A DNA stretch of 55,468 nucleotides from assembly GCA_003427395.1 (NCBI GenBank), contig BFEA01000836.1, positions 418,895-474,362 on the forward strand. Reading direction: 5' to 3'. The notes below the pieces were generated by a model. The model had not been told where the DNA came from and ran no database searches. It saw nothing but the letters and a program-made list of their open reading frames with translations. Every line of letters begins with the position of its first letter. Position 1 is the first letter of the stretch. Shown here one piece after another: positions 44,462 to 54,301 of this stretch. Source of the stretch: Chara braunii. Taxonomy: Eukaryota > Streptophyta > Charophyceae > Charales > Characeae. Made by a program: the position numbers and the translations under genes.

Positions 44462-46005
44462 GCTACGGGTGGTCTAAGCTCATGAATGAGGGTGTGCCGT
44501 GCTGTCGGGCGCATCGGTCCGGCACCGCACGGGGGCAGCGAGGGACCCTCCCGGCCGCATCACACAGGAGTTGGTTTTTAGAAACCTTCGTCGCAATATA
44601 CATGGAGCTTCCACAAGCCGCTCCGGCCGAGTGCGCCAGCCATACCTCTCGCTAGCCCCTACGACAGGATAGGGCCTACGCGAGGCATGACTTACCTACA
44701 CCTTACGGGAGCTGTCACCTCCCTTCGGTGGGCGTATCCCCGCCGAGCTACCAGCCCACAGTACGAAACTAGTCAGCTTCAATCGCCGAGGTGGACCAGC
44801 CGAGGGCATTTCTCTTTCGCTGTAGCATAGGGGGTACGCGCGGTAATACGCCTTTATCGAACCCGCACGCGAATCGGCATCTTGGGGGGGCTGAGGTCCC
44901 AATCGCGACCCGTCGTCGGTCGACTAGGACGAATCCCACACACCACGCGCACTCCTCTTTATGAATACACATGCACACAAAACAACACATATACGAGACG
45001 ACACAACACAAAAAACGCGACAACGCTCCTAGCCCCTTGGTAGCCAACCCATAACTTTCCAACGCGGAAATCGAATAGGCGTCGCGCGCGAGACTAGGTA
45101 TAAAACCGCGCGGACGCAGGGCTATCGCATATCAACTCGCAAATGCGATTGTACGAAAGCAGTCGCAATGATGGCGTACTATGTAGTGCCCATAATCAAG
45201 CGGCCTCTCGTGAAATCCAGTACCGCTTATGACACTCGAGTGACTGACTTGAAGTGTCGTGAGGGCCTAACCCTTCATGACATTGCACGGCTGAAGGAAT
45301 AGCCGTGCAGCCGCTGCGATACCTCCGACTCTTGGCCTGAGTGTCTCGGTAGGCAAATCAAATAGGGCCTGCACGACGGAAAACCCCTTGCCTGCAGAGC
45401 CTAGGGCTTGGGGTGTTTTGGACAAGGACCTCGAATCCCGNCCCAGGACCAAACGTCCGACTAAGAAAATCATCAAAAAGCAGGAAAAAATATAGAAGTA
45501 GGGGCCTCCCCTAAGTTCCTCAGTCCCAGCTTCTTAGTGGGGCTTTAATATGGGGACTCTTCAGCCCATGCAAACATTCATCCCAAGTATACCCATGTAT
45601 ACGTATATAAGGGTTAAGTATGTGACGAATACATTTTTACGGTCTCACTGGGATTTCTCACAATAATACGTATATGTGTGATCGCAGGCAACCAAATCCA
45701 GAATCTGACTCACAACACATACCTGCAGTCACATCAACGAACCAAATCAACAACCCACACATTACACGGAGTCAATCCCAACCACCTTCGACACTCATAC
45801 CCCTCGCTCTAGCCATACAAACCCCAAAACCTCCTGTCCAACCAACCTTAATTAAATACTCAGTACCTTTGTTAAAAGACCATTCAATAAAAGTCCGGGT
45901 GAAAACCTTAATAAAACAATGAAGATCACCAAGGCTAAAGCTTTTTAGGTTGAGTGTGGAGGGAGAGTTGAAATTGAGTCGTAGACCGACGAATCGGCAA
46001 CCGAC

Positions 46006-46024
46006 CTGTTATCAGTGATAACAG
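46006..46024. repeat. 19-bp palindrome conserved in both arms
   Basis: CTGTTATCAGTGATAACAG, perfect except for the central base. Its counterpart is 54283-54301. Next to it lies GATCCT/AGGATC, also kept in both arms. Confidence 0.9.
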
Positions 46025-46302
46025 AAAGTGATCCTCAAAAGGATCAAGCTGGATCTAACCCTGAACTTGAAAAAAAGGCCTTTAACACACGGCAGACCAA
46101 TCCCCAAGCTAAAATCATAAGTGTATGGAGAATACAACTTTATAATTCATTCTTGCTCAAAATCTCCCTAAAAGCTAAACCTAAGCCTATTTTTAAGTCA
46201 ATGCTTAGGCTTAGGGTAAACCAACTGCAGAATCTCCCTTATTTTGGGTGGGTCGCCTGAATCGCCACCTGTCAAAATATAGTCTATCTCCTTTAAACTA
46301 AG

Positions 46303-46967
46303 AAAAATTTCGGCAGCACTTCCCGTAGAAAAAGTGTCTTTCCAGAATTTATATAAGTCTAAATATGAACGCCGAAATAATTTCTAAGTCTGGAAAGTCA
46401 AAATTTTGTCTAACTCTCCGAATTAGTAGAAATCTGGGCAGCACTCCCTTTAGAAAAGGAGACTTCCCAGATTTATACTAAGTCAGATATAAAAACATAA
46501 ATAATTTGTAACTCTGGAGAATCAAATTCTGTCTAACTCTCTGAATTAGTAGAAATTTGGGTAGCACTCCCTTTAGAAAGGGAGACTTCCCAGATTTGTA
46601 CTAAGTCAGATATGAACTCGAACAACAGCTCGAGCTCAACTTTAGACTGAATTTAATTAACTCCTTTAATTTTGTAAGAAATTTCGGCAGCACTCCCTAT
46701 AGAAAAGTGCTATTCCAAAATTTATACAAGACTAAGTTCAGATTTTGAAAGTAACTTTGACTTCTCAAAGTTCAATTTTGTCTAACTCCCTGAACTAGCA
46801 AAATTTTGGGCAACACTCCCTTTAAAAAGTGAGACTTCCCAGATTTAAACTAAGCCATATATATGGAAAAGACAGGTTGAACTCTAACAAGTCAAGTTGA
46901 CTAACTTCTTGGATTTGTAGAAATTTCGGCAGCGCTTCCCGTAGGAAAAGTAGCTTGCCAAGATTTA
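46303..46967 (+). repeat. Six tandem ~123-bp units with nested double hairpins
   Basis: Units start near 46303, 46430, 46553, 46678, 46800 and 46921. Each has an outer stem and an inner stem. In unit 2 AAATCTGGG pairs with CCCAGATTT; in unit 3 the inner CTCCCTTT pairs with AAAGGGAG. Between hairpins a diverged TTTTGTCTAACTCYCTGAAT word recurs. At least three relatives are in the right arm (53703-53996). Confidence 0.82.
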
Positions 46968-47263
46968 TACAAAGCCAAGTATAAGAAAAAAATATCAGAA
47001 AATGCAGGAAATGACCTAAGTAGTAAAAAAGTTATTACAGAAAAAACAGGAATTGACACTATCTCCTATGGCTCTAGCACGTGGCGAGCAACTAAAGCAA
47101 CTACCTATAGTAATGAAACTTAAACAAACTAGCCATCTCATCCAGTCACATGCAAACCAAACCACAAATATGAGTACTCTCACCACCCCTAGTTTATTCC
47201 ATATAGATAGTTCATGAATCTTCAAGTTCTTGAATCCTTATACCCATCTTACATAAGATATAG

Positions 47264-47951
47264 AGCTGGAAAATTCGCCATGAAAACAAATGCCCAGCTT
47301 GTCTTTATGATATACAAGAACAGGTTGCACAACTATTTCTTTCTTCTTTTGGGCAGATGACTAGGCCATTCGCCATGGAAACAATGCCTAGTCGCCCTGA
47401 GCTGTTTAATATCTAAAGTTTTAGTATTTCTCTGACTTTGTTTTAAAAAGAAAAGACAAATATGGGCAGGGGACTGAACCATTCTCAGTAGAAACAATGT
47501 TCGGTTTGCCCCAAACTATTTCCATTTATACTCTGTATTTTCCCTTCTCTCTTTTTAATGATATGGCTTAACGCTGGACCATTCACAGTAGAAACAATGC
47601 CCAGCTGCTAGTTCACATGCAAATATACATAAAAATACTTTCCTTTATACTTAGTTTAAATTATGTGAGTGGTTATCAGGCTAAACCATTCACCATGGAA
47701 ACAATGCTTAGCCTTAGACAAAAAATCCTCCCTCAGAATAAACAAGAATTTAAACCTCTTCGACCAGACAAACCCTCAGAGTTAACTAAGGTAGCCAGAC
47801 CATTCACAGTAGAAACAATGCGTGGTTCCTTGAAAAACAATCAAATAAAACACAGCGACCAGACCATTCACAGTAGAAACAATGCCTGGTCCTTCAGAAA
47901 ACAGCCAAATAAACATAGCCCTGAGCCATTCACAGTAGAAACGATGCTCAG
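47264..47951 (+). repeat. Array of eight stem-loops with conserved loop (left arm)
   Basis: The loop CATTCACAGTAGAAACAATG (or CATTCGCCATGGAAACAATG) recurs at about 64-115-bp steps. The stems differ but mostly pair: AGCTGG/CCAGCT (47264), GACTAGGC/GCCTAGTC (47359), GACTGAAC/GTTCGGTT (47472), GCTGG/CCAGC (47573), GGCTAA/TTAGCC (47679), a weak one (47793), GACCAG/CTGGTC (47857), CTGAGC/GCTCAG (47921). The sequence between them is unlike. Confidence 0.88.
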
Positions 47952-48500
47952 ACTTTGGTTGGCCCGGTCAAACGCATGCAGTTTACCTTCCTCCAACCTT
48001 CCCCCAGTTCATTCTTAGTCTGCTTTCAATCAAAACAAACTGAAACTTATGCTTAACTATCATACATTCTTTCCATTCAATCTGATTAGGTCCTAAAGAG
48101 AAAACAAAAATCATAGGGACAACACATGCATACGGCAATCATACTACAGGGATATAGACAAACATGGGTAGTAGTAGGTTGTACGGATGAAGATGATTTA
48201 CCTGAAGGTTCCCTGCCTCCAAAACCTCACCTAGGTTCCGGCAGAGCTCCCGCAATCGGTGGGTGGACTCCCCACAAAGTCTTGATGCGGACCTACGAGT
48301 TGCAATCCCGCCTGACGCCTTCCTCTCGTAACCACAGGACTAGACTGAGAGTTAGAAAGGATAGAAATAAAAAGGTAGAGACTTTCTGATCCAAGAATGA
48401 TGCTCACAGTCTTGCGAGAGAGGGCCTTGTTATCTTCCAACGCCTGAGGGCCCCGCAATGATGGCCAAGATAAGAACCGCGTAGTCATCACCTGGATCAA

Positions 48501-48998
48501 TCGTACGCAGCCGAACTCCTGACGACCCCCGGGGTTGTACCGTTGACTCCCTCTTCATGGGTTTTGACCGCACCTCCTACGCCATACTCTCGTTCCCCCT
48601 GGTAAAACTGCAGCCACCCGGCCTTGGTTAGCCGTGCTCGACACAACGTACGCCTCGTGCGCACTTGCAAGGTCTCGCAGCACAACAAAAGTGTGCAGCA
48701 TGGCGCAGTGAAAATGCGGCTTGGCGCAACAAACGCAGCTACTATACAACAGCCCGCACTACCGCCAACAGCACGGCAACCCTCAGCAAACACAACCACT
48801 GTCGTAGCAAAAACGCAGCCCGGACAAGTCGTGCTTTTGCATACGAACTCGGCCCCAACTGCTCCATTCGGTAAGTTGAGCAACGCATTAGCCGGCAAAT
48901 AGCCCTTCGAGCCGCGGTTGGTTTACAGTTAGCCCATTTAGTGGGCTAAAGTCAGCCGTCGGTCAGACAGCAAGCCCGCAACTCCGCTGTTGTCTAAT
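48501..48998. other. Unassigned segment between arm and inverted LTR-like block
   Basis: Similarity to the right arm fades after GCCGAACT at about 48510. A perfect 8-bp hairpin (TTAGCCCA/TGGGCTAA, loop TTTAG) is at 48929-48949. The overlapping frames at 48497-48898 on both strands have no motif. Confidence 0.4.
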
Positions 48999-51480
48999 GT
49001 TGTTTCCCAAGTTGACAGGACGACGCCAGCCAACAAGTAGGTCCTCCAGTCTGCAGTTCACCTCCTACTACTCCGGCGGACGAGATAGGCAGGGTGCCAG
49101 TTGGTAACCAAACCTCCAAGTCCACGACTCAACCCCTCTTACTTTCCTTCAGTCATACTCACACACCCCTTTCTTTCGTTTATCCTGTCGGAGCTAGATG
49201 AACAAGGCCTCCGCCTACTGTCGAAACAACACCCCTGCGTGCAGCCTCTAACCATTACACCACCCAGCCTTATCACTTACCTCTAAATCTAACTTCATGG
49301 CCGGGCTCGCCTCACTCAAATACCTCAGTATCCGATCTCTGTTCACCAACAACGGCCAAGAATTGGCCGAGTACTCGTTTCTCCGCACTTCCCCCTTCTC
49401 CTTCCCGACTACTTCACGCACCAACCTCTCTTTCTACCTCCTATTCTACTATTCCATCGCCCAATCTAACATTACGGTTGCGATCGCCCCGCTTTGAAAC
49501 CCCGAAATACCATCCTACTTTGTTCGATTATGTAGTTAATTGAGCGAAATATCACTATTTCTCTTCCTTCACTTTTGGATGCACCTAGCGCGAATCTGCA
49601 CCTAGGTTCGTTCGAATTTTCTTTCCTTCACTGCCAGTTGCTTCCCACCTTCTCAGCGGCTCTCTCGTGGCGAGTCCCAGTTAGCAGATGGCGCATCCAA
49701 GGTAAGCGTTCGACACATTCTCATTCCTTTCACTTGTTCGCTCCCTCGATCCTCGTGCGTTTGCGTTAGCCTTCGCAGTTCGATTTCCTTTTCTCCCGTG
49801 CATGCACCAGTGCAAAACGAGGATGAATCTCCCGCTGGTTCATGGGAAGATACATCCCATTTATGCCCCCGCGCAGCTTCAAACCTCCTAACTGCTAAAA
49901 CGACGCCCCAAACGTGGAGTCTCTCGGTGCCATCGTACTCGCCGTCCCCCAAGACCCCGAATTCAAACTTTTGCTTGCTCGTTTTTGATGAGAAACGAGC
50001 GAGCCATACCATTTCGAAGCTCCCACTTCGTCGTCGTCCTCCCCATTACCTTCACGCACGTTGTTTCTCACTAACCTATTCATACATACATTTTCGGCCT
50101 ATTCTAACCGCGGATTCGGGCTCGCCAGCCCTCAAAAACCCCCGTGTAGGATCACCCCTTACCCGATTCTGTCCTCAATCGGTGGCGCTATGTACTTCCT
50201 CTTCTTCTCCTCCCGCCTGCTCCACCATAGCTCCGTGCGATGTTCTTCTTCACTAACCTCCCGCTCTACTGACCCATCCTCGAAACTAACATTACTATCT
50301 GCTTTGCCCGGGGTTAAAACCCCGGGAATGCCTCTTCCCTCTCTCGATTCCGTCGAGGAACGAGAGAGTTACGTTGTTTGGATTGCGCCCAACTCATTAT
50401 CCCGCCAACCTCACTATGGCATGCACCTGGCGCGTTTATGCGCCGGAATCATCCCCCCTTTCTCAGCGCTATCGCCTCGCCGTTCCGCCCACCGATACAC
50501 AGCGCCAGTCCGCCTACTGCCCCATTTGCTTTCACTGCGCCCGCGGCTGCTAGCGCAGTCCAACCTGACCTCTTCTCCCGCGCCCGGCGCCCGCCCGCGT
50601 CTGGGTTCATCCGTCACTGTATCACCCCGCCTTTGCTCTCACAGCGCCCGCCACCCACGCTGCGCTATCGTCCGCCTCGACAGTCAGCCGGCCTGTGAGG
50701 GACTTCGGAGGGAACCCGCTACTATACGATTCGATTAGTCTTTCGCCCCTATACCCAAGTCCGACAAACGATTTGCACCTTAGTATCGCTGCACGACTCC
50801 ACCTTAGCGCCAAACCGCCCTCTGCCCCACTGCGCTCCGACCACCTCCTTTACTTCGGGTCGCTCTCCGCTTTTGCCCGGCCTGCCCGTACCCAGCACAA
50901 CCCGTGGTCCGACAGCCCCCGCCGCTCCTGCTTTCCACTGCGTGGTCGGACAGCCCCCGCTTCTCATAAATTCTGGCTGTCGGACGACCCTCGTTTTTAT
51001 AGCCTTTACCGGCGCCGAGGCCCCACGCCAATCTACTCTGTATCATTCCAATTTTAACAGATGTCCCGAAGGACTTAGCCGCGGTGGTACCCCCACCTGT
51101 GGTTTCTTTTAAGATGTGAACTGCCAGTCGTGGTACCGCATACCGAACGAAAACGGGACCGCAAATATCAATAGACGTAATAAGCAATATAGAAAAAGCA
51201 AAGATAAAATAAATCATCATAAATAGAAATCCCTAAGCAGGGTGTGGGGACTTCTAAGCCCCACCGTTCCCGTGGACCGGGCCTGTAGTCACGTTTGTCA
51301 ACAAAAACCAAAGGGGGATAGCCCCGTCGGGCCCTCAACCCCTCGGTTCTCTCCATAGCGCTCTGCCGCTGCTGCGCCGACACTCGCTGGCCTCGATCCC
51401 CAAACCTTCATAATAGTAGTCCAATACCATAACCTATAGGGCTAAGCCCAAGCCTTAGACTGAGTCCCGCAGAATACCAT
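48999..51480 (-). repeat. LTR-like non-coding block (-)
   Basis: Minus-strand relative of 41726-44400: the start near 51480 (TGTATGGTATTCTGCGGGAC), the shared GCTTGGG, GGTTATGG and GAGGGGTTGAGGG-type words, and a TATAAAAA box at 50994-51001 follow the same order. It includes perfect hairpins, for example CCCGGGGTT/AACCCCGGG at 50307-50326, GCTCGTTT/AAACGAGC at 49977-50000 and CCGATT/AATCGG at 50163-50182. The long plus-strand frames (49798-50256, 50061-50738) are antisense, Pro/Ser-rich and lack motifs. Confidence 0.5.
51029..51076 (-). pseudogene. U6 snRNA-derived 5' fragment
   Basis: On the minus strand GTCCTTCGGGACATCTG, AAAATTGGAATGATACAGAG and TAGATT follow U6 from its 5' end to just past the ACAGAGA box. 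It lies just downstream of the putative TATA box of the inverted LTR-like block. Too short to be a functional U6. Confidence 0.7.
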
Positions 51481-51989
51481 ACAAGGCAGTGTGGCGCGAC
51501 GGTTTTGTCCAACAAAACCGGCTGCGCGGCTCCCAGTGCCCGTGTCGGCTGGCTTATACCATGCCATAACTGCCCTGCGCGCCATCCTACAACACCCCGC
51601 TTACCGCACAAGGTCGTACCATCATTGTCGATGTCGCCGTCGGGGTCGTTCTCCGCACGCGCGCTCGACTCGGTCAAATGCACCAATCAAAAAAAATATC
51701 CTTAATTCCTGCTTAATCAAAAATAAATAAATAATAATATCACCAAGCAAAATGACCGAGATCCGAGCCGGCTACTACGATCAACAACATAAAGAAATCA
51801 CGCACGCCTTAAACCTGCGTGCTCACGCACTCGCTATTGTGGTCAACCACCCAGTCAACGCAATTACAGACGCAGCCGCACTTAGCGCGGTATACTTAAA
51901 CTTTAAACCAAAACTTTTTTTCTGTTACTTGCAAAACCAGGGCGGATACCCTTGTAAGGGTATTCGCGCCGACACCGTGAGCCTGAAAG
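51481..51989. other. Segment between LTR-like block and right arm
   Basis: No counterpart recognised in the left half apart from short words. The plus-strand frame 51752-52312 (186 codons, opening MTEIRAGYYDQQHKEITHAL) is the best frame in this part. It crosses into the inverted arm, whose other copy does not keep the frame, so I do not call it a gene. Confidence 0.35.
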
Positions 51990-52580
51990 ATTGCAGGAGG
52001 ATTGACAGTTGGCAGTTCGGCGTCAGCTGGGAAGGCTGCAGCGTGTTTTGGCCATCATTGCGGGGCCCTCAGGCGCACGAAGGTTACAAGGCCCTCTCCT
52101 GCGAGTCTGAGCGCACCCTTCGTGGATCTGAGAGACTAAACCATCCTTATTCTGTCTTTCTCCCTCTAAGTCTAGTCTATTTGATTCTGAGAGGAAGGCG
52201 GCAGGCGGGATTGCAACCCGTAATCCGCGTCAAGGCCTCTGTGGGAGGTTCGCCCCACCGATTGCGGGAGCTCTGCCCGAGCCTAGGCGAGGCTCTGGAG
52301 GCAGGGAATTGAAAGGTAACCATTTGCTTTCCCTTTATATGCCCTGGTATAACCCCTATCTGTACCCCTTGCTATGTTTGACTGAGTATGTTGCATGCAC
52401 CCCTATCTTGACTTTAGTTTGACTGGCAGAACACCACTTAGATTAAGTAAAGGAATGTGTGCGCAATCTCAGTTTCAGTTTTTGTTGATTGCCTGAAGGC
52501 AAATTGTGAACACAAGTGGTTGCATCTGGGGGAAGGGTGGGTGAAAGGTGGTTTTGCTTGAGCCTGAATGGGTCCTATGG

Positions 52581-53406
52581 GGTCAGACCAGTTCCATAAG
52601 ATTGGACGGCCTGACCGCTGTGTTTTATTTTTGAATTGCATGGAGAGTCGGACCAGTTCCATAAGATTGGACGGCCTGATTGCTCTGAGTTGTGAGGGCT
52701 TGACTGTGGTTGACTTTTCAGGAGCCAAGCCTCTACCATAAGATTGGAAGGCTTGGTTGTCATGCTTTAGTTGGGGTTTGTTCTGTTTTATTTGTTTTTG
52801 AGAGAGGGGGTCTGAGCAAGTCCATAAGATTGGACGGCTCAGCCTCTTCCTGGTTTATTTTGAGGGGATAATTCTCGCTGGGGGCAAGGCATGTCCATAA
52901 GATTGGACGATTTTGGACTCATGCCGCACACAGTTGGATCAGAGAGAAACGAACCTTGCAAAAGACTAGATGTGTTCCATAAGATTGGACGGTCTGGCCC
53001 AATGCCTCGCACATGCTGGAACCCAAAAGGTTAAATTTTGGCTGTATTTTATACTATCTTATTTATGAACAAGCTAGTCAGGCATGGGTTCCATAAGATT
53101 GGACGGTCTGGCTATAGCTTATCATGAAATGAAGAGAGTATAACTAAGAGTATAATTGAAGGTAACCGTGGGCAGGCGGGGCCTTGTTCTAAGATGAACG
53201 ACTCAGTCCTATGCCCAACTTTTGGACACCAAGCTCTGAGAGGTATATATAATTTGGATATTAAAGAGGTCAGGGCGGCTGAGCCTTGTTCTAAGATGAA
53301 CGACACTGTCATATGCCCAAAAGGAAGAGAGAAGTAGTTGTGCAACATGTTCGTGTATACTCAATCGCTGAGTCAGGCAGGTTCCATAAGATTGGACGGC
53401 TTGACT
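52581..53406. repeat. Array of stem-loops with conserved loop (right arm)
   Basis: The loop TTCCATAAGATTGGACGG or a slight variant recurs near 52581, 52647, 52724, 52812, 52888, 52963, 53074 and 53371. Stems vary but often pair: CCAAGCC/GGCTTGG (52725), CTGAGC/GCTCAG (52812), GGTCAGACC/GGCCTGACC (one mismatch, 52581), AGTCAGGC/GCTTGACT (one wobble, 53371). Two variants use GTTCTAAGATGAAC with its own inner stem (53186 and about 53287). Confidence 0.85.
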
Positions 53407-53702
53407 TTATGCCCTATATAAGCAGGGTATAAGGGGATAAAGCATTAAGAGATTACAAAATATTGTTTGCAAAGTTGGCTTGGGGATGGTGAGAGTACTT
53501 ACCTTTGTGGTTTGGCCTGCATGTGACTGAGTGAGGCTACTACTTGGTCTGAGTTTCAGTTTGACAGGTAGTTGCTTTAGAGGCTCGCCACGTGCTAGAG
53601 CGATAGGAGTTAGCTTCAGTTTTTGCATTTTCTGAGCTAAGTTTATTTTACTTAGATCGATTCTCGCATTTTCATGGATCTTTTGTTATACTTGGCTTTG
53701 TA

Positions 53703-53996
53703 TAAATTTTGGTAAGCTACTTTCTCTACGGCAAGCGCTGCCAAAATTTCTGCAAATCCAAGGAGTTAGTCAAATTTTGACTTGTCAAAGTTCAGCTTGT
53801 CTAAAGTTTATATATGACCTAGTAAAAATCTGGAAAGTCTCATTTTCTAAGGGGAGTTTTTCCCAAATTTTTGCTAATTGAGGGAGTTAGACAAAATTGG
53901 GCTTTGGAAAGTCAAGGACTATTTTTTTGTTTCATATTCGGGCTGATAGAAATTCTGAAAAAACACTTTTCCTATGGGAAGCGCTGCCGAAATTTT
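53703..53996 (-). repeat. Three double-hairpin units (right arm)
   Basis: At about 53703-53750, 53826-53870 and 53950-53996, the minus strand shows the same outer AAATTT-type stem and the GCAGCGCTTCCC plus GGAAAAGT inner stem as the six units at 46303-46967. Confidence 0.8.
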
Positions 53997-54282
53997 TTTG
54001 ATTTAGAGGAGTTAAGTTATATTTCGATAGGTGGCGATTCTGGCGATCCATCCTAAATAGGGGAGATTCTGCCATTAGTCTACCTTTGCTTTGGGCACTG
54101 GCTTAAAGGTAGGCCTGAACTTAGTTGGCAGAAAACTTTGAGTGAGAATGTGCTATGGAGGTTCATCCCCCATATGTTGATGATTTAGTTTGGGCATTGA
54201 CCTGTCTCATGGTACAGACCTTTCTTGGACATTCTATTCAGGATTTGGGCTAGCGTCAGCTTGATCCTACAAGGATCGTCTT

Positions 54283-54301
54283 CTGTTATCACTGATAACA
54301 G
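54283..54301. repeat. 19-bp palindrome, right-arm copy
   Basis: CTGTTATCACTGATAACAG, counterpart of 46006-46024, followed by the shared GGTCGGTTGCCGA word. Confidence 0.9.

Larger units (their letters stand above)
44788..48500 (+). repeat. Left arm of a large diverged inverted repeat
   Basis: Collinear in reverse complement with 51990-55468. Anchor matches include GAGGTGGACCAGCCGAGGG and CTAGCACGTGGCGAGC, plus GGCAACCGACCTGTTATCA and GAGGGCCCCGCAATGATGGC. The arms are clearly diverged, so this is an old relationship. No coding frame has recognised motifs. It carries two hairpin arrays and further single hairpins such as GCACGGCT/AGCCGTGC at 45285-45308. Confidence 0.85.

Noticed and set aside
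46303-47951. CRISPR array, because of evenly spaced repeats
   Set aside because: Repeats are diverged hairpins without uniform spacers or cas genes, in eukaryotic repeat DNA.
49977-50000. Hammerhead ribozyme (TTGATGAG near AAAC, as in retrozymes)
   Set aside because: The CTGATGA and GAAA cores and three-stem layout are not present; it is a simple hairpin.
51752-52312. 186-codon plus-strand frame
   Set aside because: It overlaps the inverted arm, whose other copy does not preserve the frame, and it has no recognisable domain.
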